Assembly: GCA_934636715.1 (NCBI GenBank)
Contig: CAKUBE010000001.1
Span: 62,001 to 126,000 of the forward strand
DNA length: 64,000 nt
Direction: 5' to 3'
Origin: an uncultured Arachnia sp.
Lineage (GTDB): Bacteria > Actinomycetota > Actinomycetes > Propionibacteriales > Propionibacteriaceae
Shown: one piece after another, positions 28,085 to 35,796 of the stretch
How positions within the stretch are numbered: position 1 is the first letter of the stretch
How the letters are laid out: each line of letters starts with the position of its first letter
The notes under the pieces: generated by a model
The model's input: only the letters and a program-made list of their open reading frames with translations
Told to the model about the DNA's origin: nothing
The model's database searches: none
Translations under genes and position numbers: made by a program

Positions 28085-28105
28085 AATGAGCCTAAAATGA
28101 AGTTT

Positions 28106-28118
28106 GTTGCGACGCAAC
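28106..28118. promoter_or_regulatory. Operator-like palindrome 2
   Basis: GTTGCGACGCAAC is a perfect 13-base palindrome midway between the divergent genes. It has a different core from the flanking GAAA/TTTC palindromes, so it may bind a second regulator. Confidence 0.5.
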
Positions 28119-28144
28119 CCAAAATGGCTAGAATGCGGAAACCC

Positions 28145-28155
28145 GAAACAGTTTC
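28145..28155. promoter_or_regulatory. LacI-type operator 3 (lacI side)
   Basis: GAAACAGTTTC is a perfect 11-base palindrome sharing the GAAA/TTTC half-site with operator 1. It lies just upstream of the regulator's putative -10 box, consistent with autoregulation. Confidence 0.6.
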
Positions 28156-28164
28156 TGACAGAGG

Positions 28165-28170
28165 TAGGGT
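28165..28170 (+). promoter_or_regulatory. Putative -10 box for leaderless lacI-type gene
   Basis: TAGGGT ends six bases before the ATG at 28177. Confidence 0.4.
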
Positions 28171-28176
28171 GCGGGC

Positions 28177-29229
28177 ATGAGTGCAGCAGGGCGCCGGGGA
28201 GGTCACCGACCCACGATGGATGTCGTCGCGCGCGAGGCGGGGGTGTCGAAAGCCACGGTGTCGAAGGTGCTCAACCAACGGCCGAACATCGCTCCGGAGA
28301 CGCGCCGCCTCGTGGAGGAGACGATCCAGCGGCTCGGCTACGTGCCGACCACCGGCCCGCGGCTGGCCGCTCCGCGTACGCAGGTGAACCTCGTCCTCGA
28401 CAGCCTGATCAACGTCTACTCGATGCAGGTCTTGGACGCGATCGTCGCCGCCGCCTCGGGTGAGGGTCTCGACGTGGTTGTCAACGTCCTTCAGCACCAG
28501 AAGCCCGGGCCCGCCACCCCATTGGGCGTCGCGTGGATCCGTGACGTCGCGGCGCGGGGAAGCGTCGGGGCGATCGTCGTCACGTCGGGCGTGAACCCCG
28601 ATCAGCGGGCTCTGTTTCGTCGATGCGGGCTCGGCCTGGTAGTGATCGACCCGCTCGATCTGCTCGACGACGACCTCGTCAGCGTCGGCTCGACCAACTT
28701 CACGGGGGGCATGCAGGCGGCCACTCATCTGCTGGCGCTGGGACATCGTCGGATCGCCTTCGCCGGGGGACCGACCAACTCCGCGGCTTCACGGGAGCGC
28801 CTTCAGGGCTACCGCAGCGCCTTGGACGCGGCTGGGGTCGAGCCCGATCCCGCGCTCGTGCGGGAACTGGGCTTCTCCTACTCCGAGGGCGTTCGGATGG
28901 CCGACGAGCTCCTCGGCCTGAGGGAGGCTCCCACCGCCATCATCGCGGGCTGCGACGCCAGCGCGCTCGGACTCCTGGAAGGCGCGCGCAAGCGCCGGAT
29001 CGCGGTTCCCGAAGACCTCTCGATCGTGGGATTCGACGACACCTACGCGGCGACCTCGGCGGCCCCGCCGCTGACGACGGTGCGGCAACCCATCGCGGAG
29101 ATCGGCCGGGTGGCGCTGCGGACGCTCTTCCAGTTGGCGCGCGCCGAACAACCGGACTCGCACCACATCCAGCTGGCCACCGAGCTGGTCGTCCGGGAGT
29201 CGACGGCGCCGCCACGCGGAGTGGAGTAG
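28177..29229 (+). CDS. LacI-family transcriptional regulator of the CUT1 operon
   Basis: The 350-residue protein has an N-terminal LacI HTH (about 13-60: TMDVVAREAGVSKATVSKVL, RLVEETIQRLGYVP) followed by a periplasmic-binding-like sugar domain (GHRRIAFAGGP, GFDDTYAATSAAPPLTTV). It is divergent from the sugar-binding-protein gene with palindromes in between, so local repression relieved by the imported sugar is likely. It converges with the MATE gene, the stops being six bases apart. Confidence 0.93.
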   Translation: MSAAGRRGGHRPTMDVVAREAGVSKATVSKVLNQRPNIAPETRRLVEETIQRLGYVPTTGPRLAAPRTQVNLVLDSLINVYSMQVLDAIVAAASGEGLDVVVNVLQHQKPGPATPLGVAWIRDVAARGSVGAIVVTSGVNPDQRALFRRCGLGLVVIDPLDLLDDDLVSVGSTNFTGGMQAATHLLALGHRRIAFAGGPTNSAASRERLQGYRSALDAAGVEPDPALVRELGFSYSEGVRMADELLGLREAPTAIIAGCDASALGLLEGARKRRIAVPEDLSIVGFDDTYAATSAAPPLTTVRQPIAEIGRVALRTLFQLARAEQPDSHHIQLATELVVRESTAPPRGVE

Positions 29230-29235
29230 GGGCCG

Positions 29236-30561
29236 CTACCTTCGCGAGGGCTGGGAGCCGCCGAGGGTGAGCCAGCCGTCGCCGCGGGCGCGGAGGCCGA
29301 GGGTCAGGGCGCGGGCGCCCATGAAGACGACGGTGAAGGACACCCACAGCCACGTCATGCCGGGCCGGCCGGGGGCGACGAGCAGTGCGCCGAGGGCCAC
29401 GGGCGCGTAGACGGCGACGGTGAGGGCGCCGGCCTTGGCGAGGTAGGCGCCGTCGCCGGCGCCGATGAGCACGCCGTCGAGGAGGTAGACGTAGCCGGCG
29501 AGAGGCAGGGTGGCCGACACGATGAACAGTAGCCAGGACACCAGCGCGCGCACCTCTTCGTCGGGTGCGAAGAAGGACGCGATGGGGGCGTGCAGCGCCA
29601 CGACGGCCAGCCCGATGAGCAGGCCTCCGCCGACGGACCAGCGGGTCATGAGCCGGGTCGACTCGCGGGCCTCGTGCGCGTCCGCGGCGCCGAGCGCCGT
29701 GCCGATGATGGTCTGCCCGGCGATCGCGAGCGCGTCGAGGGCGTAGGCCATCAGGCCCCAGACCTGCATGACGACGTGGTGCGCCGCCAGCCCCGCCGCG
29801 CCCTGCGCCGTCGCGACGAAGGTGGTCACCAGGAGCGCGAGTCGCAGGGTGACGGTGCGCAGCAGGAGGGGGATTCCGACGGCGAGGCTCCCGATCATCT
29901 CGTGCCAACGAGGCCGGAGGCGGGCCGCGAGGCGCCGCGCGCGGCGGGCGACCAGCGCCGCCGCGGTCAGGCCGAGCGCCGTCTCCGCGAGCGCCGTCCC
30001 GAGGCCCGCGCCGCCGATCCCCATCCCGAGGCCCAGCACGAGGGCGACGTTCAGGATCAGGTTGAGGCCCGCCGCTCCGATGGAGAGCACGAGTGGCGTG
30101 CGCGCGTCGGCCAGGCCGCGAAACGTGCCCGTCGCGGCCAGCATCACGAGCATCCCCGGCAGCCCGGGCAGCGACCAGCGCAGGTAGGCGACCGCCTGCG
30201 CGTGCACCTCTCCCGCGCCACCGAGCGCTGAGACCAGCGCGGGTGCCGCCAGCCACGCCGTCGCCCCGGCGACCGCGCCGATCAGGCCCGCCAGCCACAT
30301 CGCCTGGACGCCCAGCTCGACGCCGCGAACCGTCTCGCCCGCGCCGATCCGCCGCGCGACGACCGCCGTCGACCCGTAGGCGAGGAAGATCATCAGCCCC
30401 GTGACGGTGGTGAGCAGGCCGCTGCCGAGCCCGAGCCCCGCGAGCGGCACGGTGCCGAGCAGCCCGACGATCCAGGTGTCGGCCAGCATCATCAACGGCT
30501 GCGCGACGAGCGCGGCGAACGCCGGAACGGCGAGGGAAAGGATGCGGCGGGTGAGCGTCAT
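29236..30561 (-). CDS. MATE-family multidrug/toxin exporter (DinF-like)
   Basis: The 441-residue protein has about 12 transmembrane helices. MATE features are the N-terminal RILSLAVPAFAALVAQPLMMLADTWIVG region and the second-half repeat with AAHHVVMQVWGLMAYALDALAIAGQ, closest in style to DinF/DNA-damage-inducible exporters. It probably exports cationic compounds by Na+ or H+ antiport. ATG 30561 is preferred (AAGGTGG upstream); GTG 30573 is an alternative. No operon partners are seen. Confidence 0.9.
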   Translation of the reverse strand: MTLTRRILSLAVPAFAALVAQPLMMLADTWIVGLLGTVPLAGLGLGSGLLTTVTGLMIFLAYGSTAVVARRIGAGETVRGVELGVQAMWLAGLIGAVAGATAWLAAPALVSALGGAGEVHAQAVAYLRWSLPGLPGMLVMLAATGTFRGLADARTPLVLSIGAAGLNLILNVALVLGLGMGIGGAGLGTALAETALGLTAAALVARRARRLAARLRPRWHEMIGSLAVGIPLLLRTVTLRLALLVTTFVATAQGAAGLAAHHVVMQVWGLMAYALDALAIAGQTIIGTALGAADAHEARESTRLMTRWSVGGGLLIGLAVVALHAPIASFFAPDEEVRALVSWLLFIVSATLPLAGYVYLLDGVLIGAGDGAYLAKAGALTVAVYAPVALGALLVAPGRPGMTWLWVSFTVVFMGARALTLGLRARGDGWLTLGGSQPSRR

Positions 30562-30623
30562 GGCGCCGACCACCTTATCCAGCTATCCGGACCGCGGCCC
30601 TTGCCGCCGGATTGGTGTCAATA

Positions 30624-30629
30624 TAGACT
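30624..30629 (+). promoter_or_regulatory. Putative -10 box for the toxin-like gene
   Basis: TAGACT, within an AT-rich CAATATAGACTT stretch, ends six bases before the ATG at 30636 and fits a leaderless start. Confidence 0.45.
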
Positions 30630-30635
30630 TGACGC

Positions 30636-30872
30636 ATGGAGGTCCGGGGGTCGGCGCGTAAGCACGGACTCGATGATGCGGATATCCAACACGCATGGCT
30701 CAATGCCATACGGCTTGTGGAGTACGAGTACGACGGCGAAGAGAGGTTGTTGGTGATCGGGGCAGACCGCCACGGACGGTTGCTCGAGCTGGTGGCAGTC
30801 CCGGCTACAGGGCCGACTCGGATCATCCATGCGGACCGACTCCGACCCAAGTTCTACGACTACTTGAGATGA
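30636..30872 (+). CDS. BrnT-like toxin candidate (small type II TA protein)
   Basis: The 78-residue protein reads [20 protein letters not shown], then a beta-rich core ([20 protein letters not shown]), ending [16 protein letters not shown]. The KHG...A... opening, central RLLVIG-D-G--LEVV-like strands and I-HA-RLRPK ending match small RelE/BrnT-like toxins common in actinobacteria. It is followed 10 bases later by a small HTH protein, the usual two-gene TA layout, here in toxin-first order. Toxicity is inferred from these features only. Confidence 0.65.
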   Translation: MEVRGSARKHGLDDADIQHAWLNAIRLVEYEYDGEERLLVIGADRHGRLLELVAVPATGPTRIIHADRLRPKFYDYLR

Positions 30873-30882
30873 GGTGAGTGAG

Positions 30883-31125
30883 ATGAGTGACACGGTTTTG
30901 GATACCGCTGGACTGGACCAGCTTGACATCGAATCGCATCCGGCCAGGGATGCGCTGAATTTCAGGCGCATCCTCGCGGCGCGCCAGCGCATCGCAGACG
31001 CGGAGCGGGAACTCTGCGATGCGGTGAAGGCTGCCCGGGACGCAGGGGACTCCTGGAGTGTTGTCGCGGCGGCGCTCGACACCTCCCGGCAGGCGGCACA
31101 GCAGCGCTTCGGGAGGGGGCGCTAG
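30883..31125 (+). CDS. Antitoxin-like small protein with HTH
   Basis: The 80-residue protein has a helical N-terminus (ALNFRRILAARQRIADAERE) and a C-terminal helix-turn-helix-like DSWSVVAAALDTSRQAAQQRFG. The GAGGTGAG at 30871-30878 is well spaced from ATG 30883; an in-frame GTG at 30874 is less likely. Small proteins of this type often pair with the preceding BrnT-like gene. Its stop overlaps the convergent LysR-domain gene in CTAG. Confidence 0.65.
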   Translation: MSDTVLDTAGLDQLDIESHPARDALNFRRILAARQRIADAERELCDAVKAARDAGDSWSVVAAALDTSRQAAQQRFGRGR

Positions 31126-31724
31126 GCGCGCGCGCTTCGCTTGCGGCCCGGCTTGACGGGCGCGGTGCCGGAGCGGGCCGCGGCGGTGCGGGAGCTGTTG
31201 ACGGTCCGGCCGCGGACGACGCCGATGAACTCCTCGATCGACGGGTGCTCGTTGTCCTGCCGCCAGGCGAGGCCGACGGGGGAGGGGGTGGCGTCCGTGA
31301 TCGGCCGGTAGACCAGGTCCCGGCGGTTGTGCATGCGCGCGATCGACATCGGCACCCGCAGCACGGCGGCCTCGGCGACCGCGGCGTCGATGCTGACCTG
31401 CCCATAGTCGTCGAGGACGTCCTCGTCGGCGAGATCGGCGAGCGTGACCTCGTCGAACGCCGCGACCGGGTGCTCCTTCGCCGCCCACGCGACGACGACC
31501 TCGTCGTACAGCGGGATCAGGTGCAACCCGTCGGTGCTGAGGGGGCGGCGCACGAAGCACATGTCGACGTCGCCGACGACGAGCGCCCGGCGCTGTTCGG
31601 CGTCGGGAACCTCGACGACCTCGAGCGGGTCGCGGGGGAACCGCTCGTCCCACACCCGCCGCCACTTGGTGAGGGTCACGCCGGGAACGAACCCGATCCG
31701 CAGCGGCGCCGTCGTGCTCGTCAT
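31122..31724 (-). CDS. LysR-type substrate-binding domain protein lacking an HTH
   Basis: The 200-residue protein matches the LysR effector domain (LRIGFVPGVTLTKWRRVWDERFP, GDVDMCFVRRPL, LHLIPLYDEVVVAWAAKEHPVA, DLADEDVLDD, RMHNRRDLVYRPITD) but starts where the DNA-binding domain would normally end, and ends in a basic tail (KPGRKRSARA). An upstream reading frame holds no HTH, so this is a stand-alone effector domain, not a window artefact. It is divergent from a DUF5997 gene, a pairing seen in other actinobacteria as far as I recall. Function is unknown. Confidence 0.8.
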   Translation of the reverse strand: MTSTTAPLRIGFVPGVTLTKWRRVWDERFPRDPLEVVEVPDAEQRRALVVGDVDMCFVRRPLSTDGLHLIPLYDEVVVAWAAKEHPVAAFDEVTLADLADEDVLDDYGQVSIDAAVAEAAVLRVPMSIARMHNRRDLVYRPITDATPSPVGLAWRQDNEHPSIEEFIGVVRGRTVNSSRTAAARSGTAPVKPGRKRSARA

Positions 31725-31731
31725 GGGGGAG

Positions 31732-31741
31732 AGACTACGCT
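31732..31741. promoter_or_regulatory. Overlapping divergent -10 boxes, both leaderless
   Basis: TACGCT (31736-31741, plus) lies eight bases before the DUF5997 ATG, and TAGTCT (31732-31737, minus) lies seven bases before the LysR-domain ATG. The two boxes share bases, so the promoters should be mutually exclusive. Confidence 0.4.
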
Positions 31742-31749
31742 CTACTCCC

Positions 31750-32094
31750 ATGAGCCAGACGATGAAGCCGCTGACGGCCGCGGGGAAGCTGGGCATCTAC
31801 CTGCCCGCGGCGCCCGAGGAGTTTCGCACGCAGCCGATCACCCGCGCGGAACTGGATGCGCTGCGCGCGGACCCGCCGGAGTGGCTCGTCGAGCTCCGCC
31901 GCAACGGGCCGTTTCCGCGTGAGGTCATGGCGCAGAAGCTCGGCGTCTCGCGCTCGGGCCTCGCTCGCGGCGGGATCACCGAGGCGCTGGACGCTGACCA
32001 GATCGGCGCGCTGATCGCCGACCCGCCGGAATGGCTGATCCGCGAACGCGAGTCCCTGCGCAACGTCGTTGCCGCGCGCGTCGCCGCGAAGTAG
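31750..32094 (+). CDS. DUF5997 family protein
   Basis: The 114-residue protein begins MSQTMKPLTAAGKLGIYLPA. It has two copies of a DPPEWLxxxR motif (ADPPEWLVELRRNGPFPREV and ADPPEWLIRERESL) flanking KLGVSRSGLARGGIT, which could be a degenerate helix-turn-helix. Function is unknown. It is divergently paired with the HTH-less LysR-domain gene; together they might form a split regulator, which is inference. Confidence 0.8.
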   Translation: MSQTMKPLTAAGKLGIYLPAAPEEFRTQPITRAELDALRADPPEWLVELRRNGPFPREVMAQKLGVSRSGLARGGITEALDADQIGALIADPPEWLIRERESLRNVVAARVAAK

Positions 32095-32119
32095 GACGGA
32101 AATCGCTGGCAGGGAACCC

Positions 32120-32926
32120 ATGAACGACCGGGTGGTGCCCGACCGCGAGGTGCCGGGCGCGTTCTGGGTGCGGTTCGGCCCGACCCAGCAGTCGTTCGTC
32201 GACCCGGACCGCCCCGACTTCCTGCTCTTCGAGTACGTCCAGCACATTGCGATGCTGCTGGACCACACGCTCTTGGACGCGCCCGCCGATCGGCGGCTGC
32301 GCGTCGTCCACCTCGGCGGCGCGGGCATGACCCTGCCGAGGTGGATCGCGTGGCGGCGGCCGGGGACCGCGCAGGTGGTGTGCGAGCCGGACGTCGCGCT
32401 GACCGAGGAGGTCCGCCGCAAGGTGCCGCTGCCGCCGCGGTCCGGGATCAAGGTCCGCGACGTCGACGGCCGCGCCGGGTTGCGGGCCATGCCCGACGGC
32501 TGGGCCGACGCCGTGATCGTCGACGCGTTCGACGGCGCCCAGGTGCCGGGCGAGCTGGCCACGGCGGAGACCCTCGACGGCCTGCGCCGGGTCGTCCGCG
32601 GGGAGGCCGTCGTCGTCTTCAACGTCACCGACCGCGCCCCGTTCGCCTGGGCCAAGCGCCTCGCGGGCGGGCTCGCGGACCGCTGGCCGCACCTGATGGT
32701 GGGCATGGAACCGGTGGTCCACAAGGGAAAACGCTTCGGGAACCTGCTGCTGTGTGCCTCGGATGCGCGGCCCGACTCCCGCGGGGTCGAGCGGGAGTCG
32801 CGGGGTCTCCCCGTCGGCTACCGCTGGGTGGTCGGCCGCGAAGCCCGGTCCTGGCCCGGCGGCGCCGAGCCGTTCGTCGACGGCGCCTCCGAGCTCTCGC
32901 CCGGCCCCGCCGGACGAGGCTGGTGA
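32120..32926 (+). CDS. Spermidine-synthase-like methyltransferase-fold protein
   Basis: The 268-residue protein has a Rossmann-type core: RLRVVHLGGAGMTLPRWIAW (motif I), AQVVCEPDVAL (acidic ligand residue), VRDVDGRAGLRAMPDGWADAVIVDAFD and VVVFNVTDRAPF. Its N-terminus (TQQSFVDPDRPDFLLFEYVQHIAMLLDH) is spermidine-synthase-like. Whether it uses decarboxylated SAM is not evident; many actinobacterial copies are annotated only as fused or spermidine-synthase-like. It starts 25 bases after DUF5997. A 31-bp-stem hairpin follows the stop by 10 bases. Confidence 0.8.
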   Translation: MNDRVVPDREVPGAFWVRFGPTQQSFVDPDRPDFLLFEYVQHIAMLLDHTLLDAPADRRLRVVHLGGAGMTLPRWIAWRRPGTAQVVCEPDVALTEEVRRKVPLPPRSGIKVRDVDGRAGLRAMPDGWADAVIVDAFDGAQVPGELATAETLDGLRRVVRGEAVVVFNVTDRAPFAWAKRLAGGLADRWPHLMVGMEPVVHKGKRFGNLLLCASDARPDSRGVERESRGLPVGYRWVVGREARSWPGGAEPFVDGASELSPGPAGRGW

Positions 32927-32936
32927 GCCTGATCCC

Positions 32937-33008
32937 GTGCACACACCTGCGTAGGTTCGTTTGGCTGCGCATATACACAGCCAAAGGAACCTACGCAGGT
33001 GTGTGCAC
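32937..33008. repeat. 31-bp-stem hairpin between convergent stops (family B)
   Basis: The arms 32937-32967 and 32978-33008 pair at 30 of 31 positions around a 10-base loop. It fills the gap between the stops at 32926 and 33017. It shares a core of about 27 bases (TTCGYTTGGCTGYGCATATR then CACAGCC) with the element at 36487. It is a likely bidirectional terminator without T-runs. Confidence 0.9.
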
Positions 33009-33016
33009 GCGACAGC

Positions 33017-34507
33017 TCAGCTTCCGGCGGTGAGGACCCGCTCCGCGAATGCGCGCGCAAACTCGCCCGGCTGTTGGAAGATCGGGCGGTGGCCCGAGGT
33101 GGCCAGCTCGATCCACTCCTTCGACGGCGCCCGCAGGTCGTCGAACCAGTCGCGGGCGGGCTCCGCGCGGCCGGGGGCCTCGTGCCTGCCCTGGATCAGG
33201 ACGACGGGCACGTCGAGGGTGGCGGCGTCGCGGCAGAGGTCGACGTCCTGGAGCTGCGGGTACAGCACCGCGAACGTGTCGAGCATCGCCGCCAGGTTGT
33301 GGATCCGCTCCAGCGGCGTGTACTCGGCGGCGAACACGTGCTCCGAGAAGCCGGAGGGCCCCTCGGCATTCGGCGAGTGGTCGTACGGGTACACCTTGTG
33401 CTCGTGCGAGAGCGCGTCCTCGTAGGCGAAGAGGTCCTCGTACGGCGGGGGACCGTTGCGGACGAGGCTCCGCTCCAGGTCGTCGCGGCCGGTGGCGCGG
33501 GCCCAGGCGAGGGTGTCGTCGTAGAAGCGCCGGTCCGTCTCCGGCAGGTTCACCATCTGGCCGGTGCCGACGAACGCGTGGTACAGGTCCGGGCGCTCCT
33601 TCGCGGCCAGTACGCCGAGCAGCGTGCCCCACGACTGCCCGACGAGGTAGACCTTCTCCACCCCGAAGCGCGCCCGGAGGTGCTCGGTGACCGCGATGGT
33701 GTCGGCGATGGCGCCGTCGAGCGTGAGCGTCGAGGCCGGGTCGAGCTCCGCGTACGACTTCCCCGCCCCCCGCTGGTCCCAGGTGACGACGACGGCGTGC
33801 TGCTCGAGCGAGAGGTCCGCGGTCATCGCGCCCAGCTCGCTGCCGCCGGGGCCGCCGGCGAGGAACAGCACCACCGGCGCGGACTCGTCGCGGCCGCGGA
33901 TCAGCAGCGAGAGGTCGTGCCCGTTGACCGGCACCGTCGTCAACTCCGCGATGCTGCCCGGGAGCTCGTGCCCGTCCGGGCCGAGGACAGGAGCGGTGCG
34001 CGCCGGCGCGATGATCGCCGAGCACGCGAACAGCAGCACGGCCAGCCCACCCGCGCCGACGATCCGGCCCGCCCACGCGGCGGCGTCCCGACGGCGGGCG
34101 GCCCCGCCGAGCGACACCAGGCCGAACAGCGCACCGAGGGCCAGCGGGAGCAGCGTGAACACGCCGTGGACGCCGCGGCCCGTGACCAGCATGACGAGCC
34201 CGTACGTGGACGGCTTCGGCCAGATCGCGTACGCGCCCAACCATGCCCACCGTGCCGCCTCGAACGCGACGACGAACAGGAGGGGGGCGAGCAGCGGCGC
34301 CAACCGCGACCGGGTCAGCCAGCCCGCCGCCAGTCCCACCGACGCGCTCACCGCCGCCGTCGCGATCGCCTCGACCGCGGTGAACGGCCCGCGGGGCAGC
34401 ATCACCCCTTGGACCGCGCCCCAGCCGACGGCGAGGGAGGCGGCGAGCGCGGACATCGGGACGACGATGGCGGCGCTCCGGGTCGGTGCGGTGTCTGCGG
34501 TGGACAT
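33017..34507 (-). CDS. Membrane-anchored alpha/beta hydrolase (S33 proline-iminopeptidase-like)
   Basis: The 496-residue protein has about four to five hydrophobic segments in residues 10-185, then an alpha/beta-hydrolase domain. This shows LFLAGGPGGSELGA (oxyanion HG-like loop), TWDQRGAGKSYAEL, the nucleophile elbow VGQSWGTLLG (Ser at about 291), VVLIQGRHEAPG (acid region) and SGHRPIFQQP (His). This matches S33 aminopeptidases of the prolyl-iminopeptidase group. GGAGG precedes the ATG. It is divergent from a two-component system, which may regulate it. Confidence 0.85.
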   Translation of the reverse strand: MSTADTAPTRSAAIVVPMSALAASLAVGWGAVQGVMLPRGPFTAVEAIATAAVSASVGLAAGWLTRSRLAPLLAPLLFVVAFEAARWAWLGAYAIWPKPSTYGLVMLVTGRGVHGVFTLLPLALGALFGLVSLGGAARRRDAAAWAGRIVGAGGLAVLLFACSAIIAPARTAPVLGPDGHELPGSIAELTTVPVNGHDLSLLIRGRDESAPVVLFLAGGPGGSELGAMTADLSLEQHAVVVTWDQRGAGKSYAELDPASTLTLDGAIADTIAVTEHLRARFGVEKVYLVGQSWGTLLGVLAAKERPDLYHAFVGTGQMVNLPETDRRFYDDTLAWARATGRDDLERSLVRNGPPPYEDLFAYEDALSHEHKVYPYDHSPNAEGPSGFSEHVFAAEYTPLERIHNLAAMLDTFAVLYPQLQDVDLCRDAATLDVPVVLIQGRHEAPGRAEPARDWFDDLRAPSKEWIELATSGHRPIFQQPGEFARAFAERVLTAGS

Positions 34508-34626
34508 GGTTTCCTCCAGGGATTCTTCTGATCCCAGGCTCCTCCTCGGCCAGGGCCCGCGTCGTCGGGCCGGCGGCGGAGCGGGGCATCCATCCCCAGA
34601 CGGATGTGGCGGCCGCCCCGTCGTCC

Positions 34627-34632
34627 TACCCT
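34627..34632 (+). promoter_or_regulatory. Putative -10 box for the histidine kinase gene
   Basis: TACCCT ends six bases before the ATG. The intervening GGGAGG could equally be a Shine-Dalgarno, so the leaderless reading is less sure here. Confidence 0.3.
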
Positions 34633-34638
34633 GGGAGG

Positions 34639-35796
34639 ATGAGGCGCAGGGAAGCGGACCGGATCTCCCCGACACTCGCGGATTCGCTGGTCGCGGTCGC
34701 CCTCGCCGCGGTCGCTCTCGGGCTCGCGGTCGGCGCGCCGCACGGGCCTGCGGGGCAACCCGCCGACGCCCTCACCTTCGTCCTCATCGTCCTCGGCGCC
34801 CTGCCTTATGCGGCGCGGTCCAGCTGGCCGCTCGCCGCGCTCGCCGTCGCGGCCCTGCCCCTCGCCGCCCTCATCGTCCGCGGCGACTCCGCCTCGGCCC
34901 TCGGCGCCGGTTCCTTCCTGCTCGCCTACTCCGTCGCCTCGCTCGCGCCGCGACGGCACCTGTGGGCGGCGGTCGGCGTCGTCGCGGTCCTGCTCGTGGT
35001 GCTGCGCGTACTCGTACCCGCCTACCTGACGTTCCCCCAGCTGATCAACAACGCGTTCCTCTTCACCGGAGCCTTCGTTCTCGGCGACTGGGCGCGGCGC
35101 CGCCGCGAGCAGCTGTCCTGGGCGGAGCAGCGGTCGGCGATGATCGAGCGCGAGCAGGCCCAGCTCGCCGCCCAGGCGGTGATGGAGGAGCGCCTGCGCA
35201 TCGCGCGCGACCTGCACGACATCACGGCGCATTCGCTGGGCGTGATCGCGGTGCAGGCGGGCGTCGCGGCGCACGTCATGCGGACAGCGCCGGACGAGGC
35301 GGAGGCGACCCTGCGCTCCATCGCGGGAACCAGCCGCGAGGCGCTCGGCGAGATCCGCGGCCTCGTCGGCGCGCTCCGCAGCAGCGCCGACGACGACTAC
35401 GCGCCCACCCCGCGCCTCGCCGACCTCGAGCGCCTGGCCGACGAGGCGCGCGCCGCCGGTCAGGACGTCGACTGGCGGGTGGGTCCGGTGCCCGACGGCG
35501 CCGTGCCGGCCACTACGCAGGCGGCGGCCTACCGGATCGTCCAGCAGGCACTCAGCAACGCGCGCGAGCACGCGCCCGGGCGGCCGGTCGTCGTCGGCGT
35601 GAACGAAGCCGACGGCGACCTGCTCCTCACTGTTGCCAACCCGTTGGATGCCACGCCGTCGCGTCCGGGGAAGGGCCACGGGATTCTGGGGATGCGGGAG
35701 CGCGCGGAGCTCGCCGGTGGGACGCTGGAGGCAGGCGCCGGCGCCGACGGGAGCTACCGCGTGGCCGCGCGCCTCCCGATGCGGAGGACAGCATGA
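34639..35796 (+). CDS. Sensor histidine kinase, NarL/DesK type
   Basis: The 385-residue protein has about five transmembrane helices (15-150), a HisKA_3 dimerisation domain with the phosphoacceptor His in RIARDLHDITAHSLGVIAVQ (about 195), and a HATPase domain (QQALSNAREHAPG N-box, KGHGILGMRERAELAGG). It overlaps the response regulator start by four bases. The signal is unknown; such membrane sensors often respond to envelope stress. It is divergent from the membrane hydrolase gene. Confidence 0.93.
   Translation: MRRREADRISPTLADSLVAVALAAVALGLAVGAPHGPAGQPADALTFVLIVLGALPYAARSSWPLAALAVAALPLAALIVRGDSASALGAGSFLLAYSVASLAPRRHLWAAVGVVAVLLVVLRVLVPAYLTFPQLINNAFLFTGAFVLGDWARRRREQLSWAEQRSAMIEREQAQLAAQAVMEERLRIARDLHDITAHSLGVIAVQAGVAAHVMRTAPDEAEATLRSIAGTSREALGEIRGLVGALRSSADDDYAPTPRLADLERLADEARAAGQDVDWRVGPVPDGAVPATTQAAAYRIVQQALSNAREHAPGRPVVVGVNEADGDLLLTVANPLDATPSRPGKGHGILGMRERAELAGGTLEAGAGADGSYRVAARLPMRRTA

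Noticed and set aside
31122..31724. Truncated (pseudogene) LysR regulator
   Set aside because: The open frame is intact with its own promoter-like box, and stand-alone LysR ligand domains of about 200 residues exist in related bacteria.
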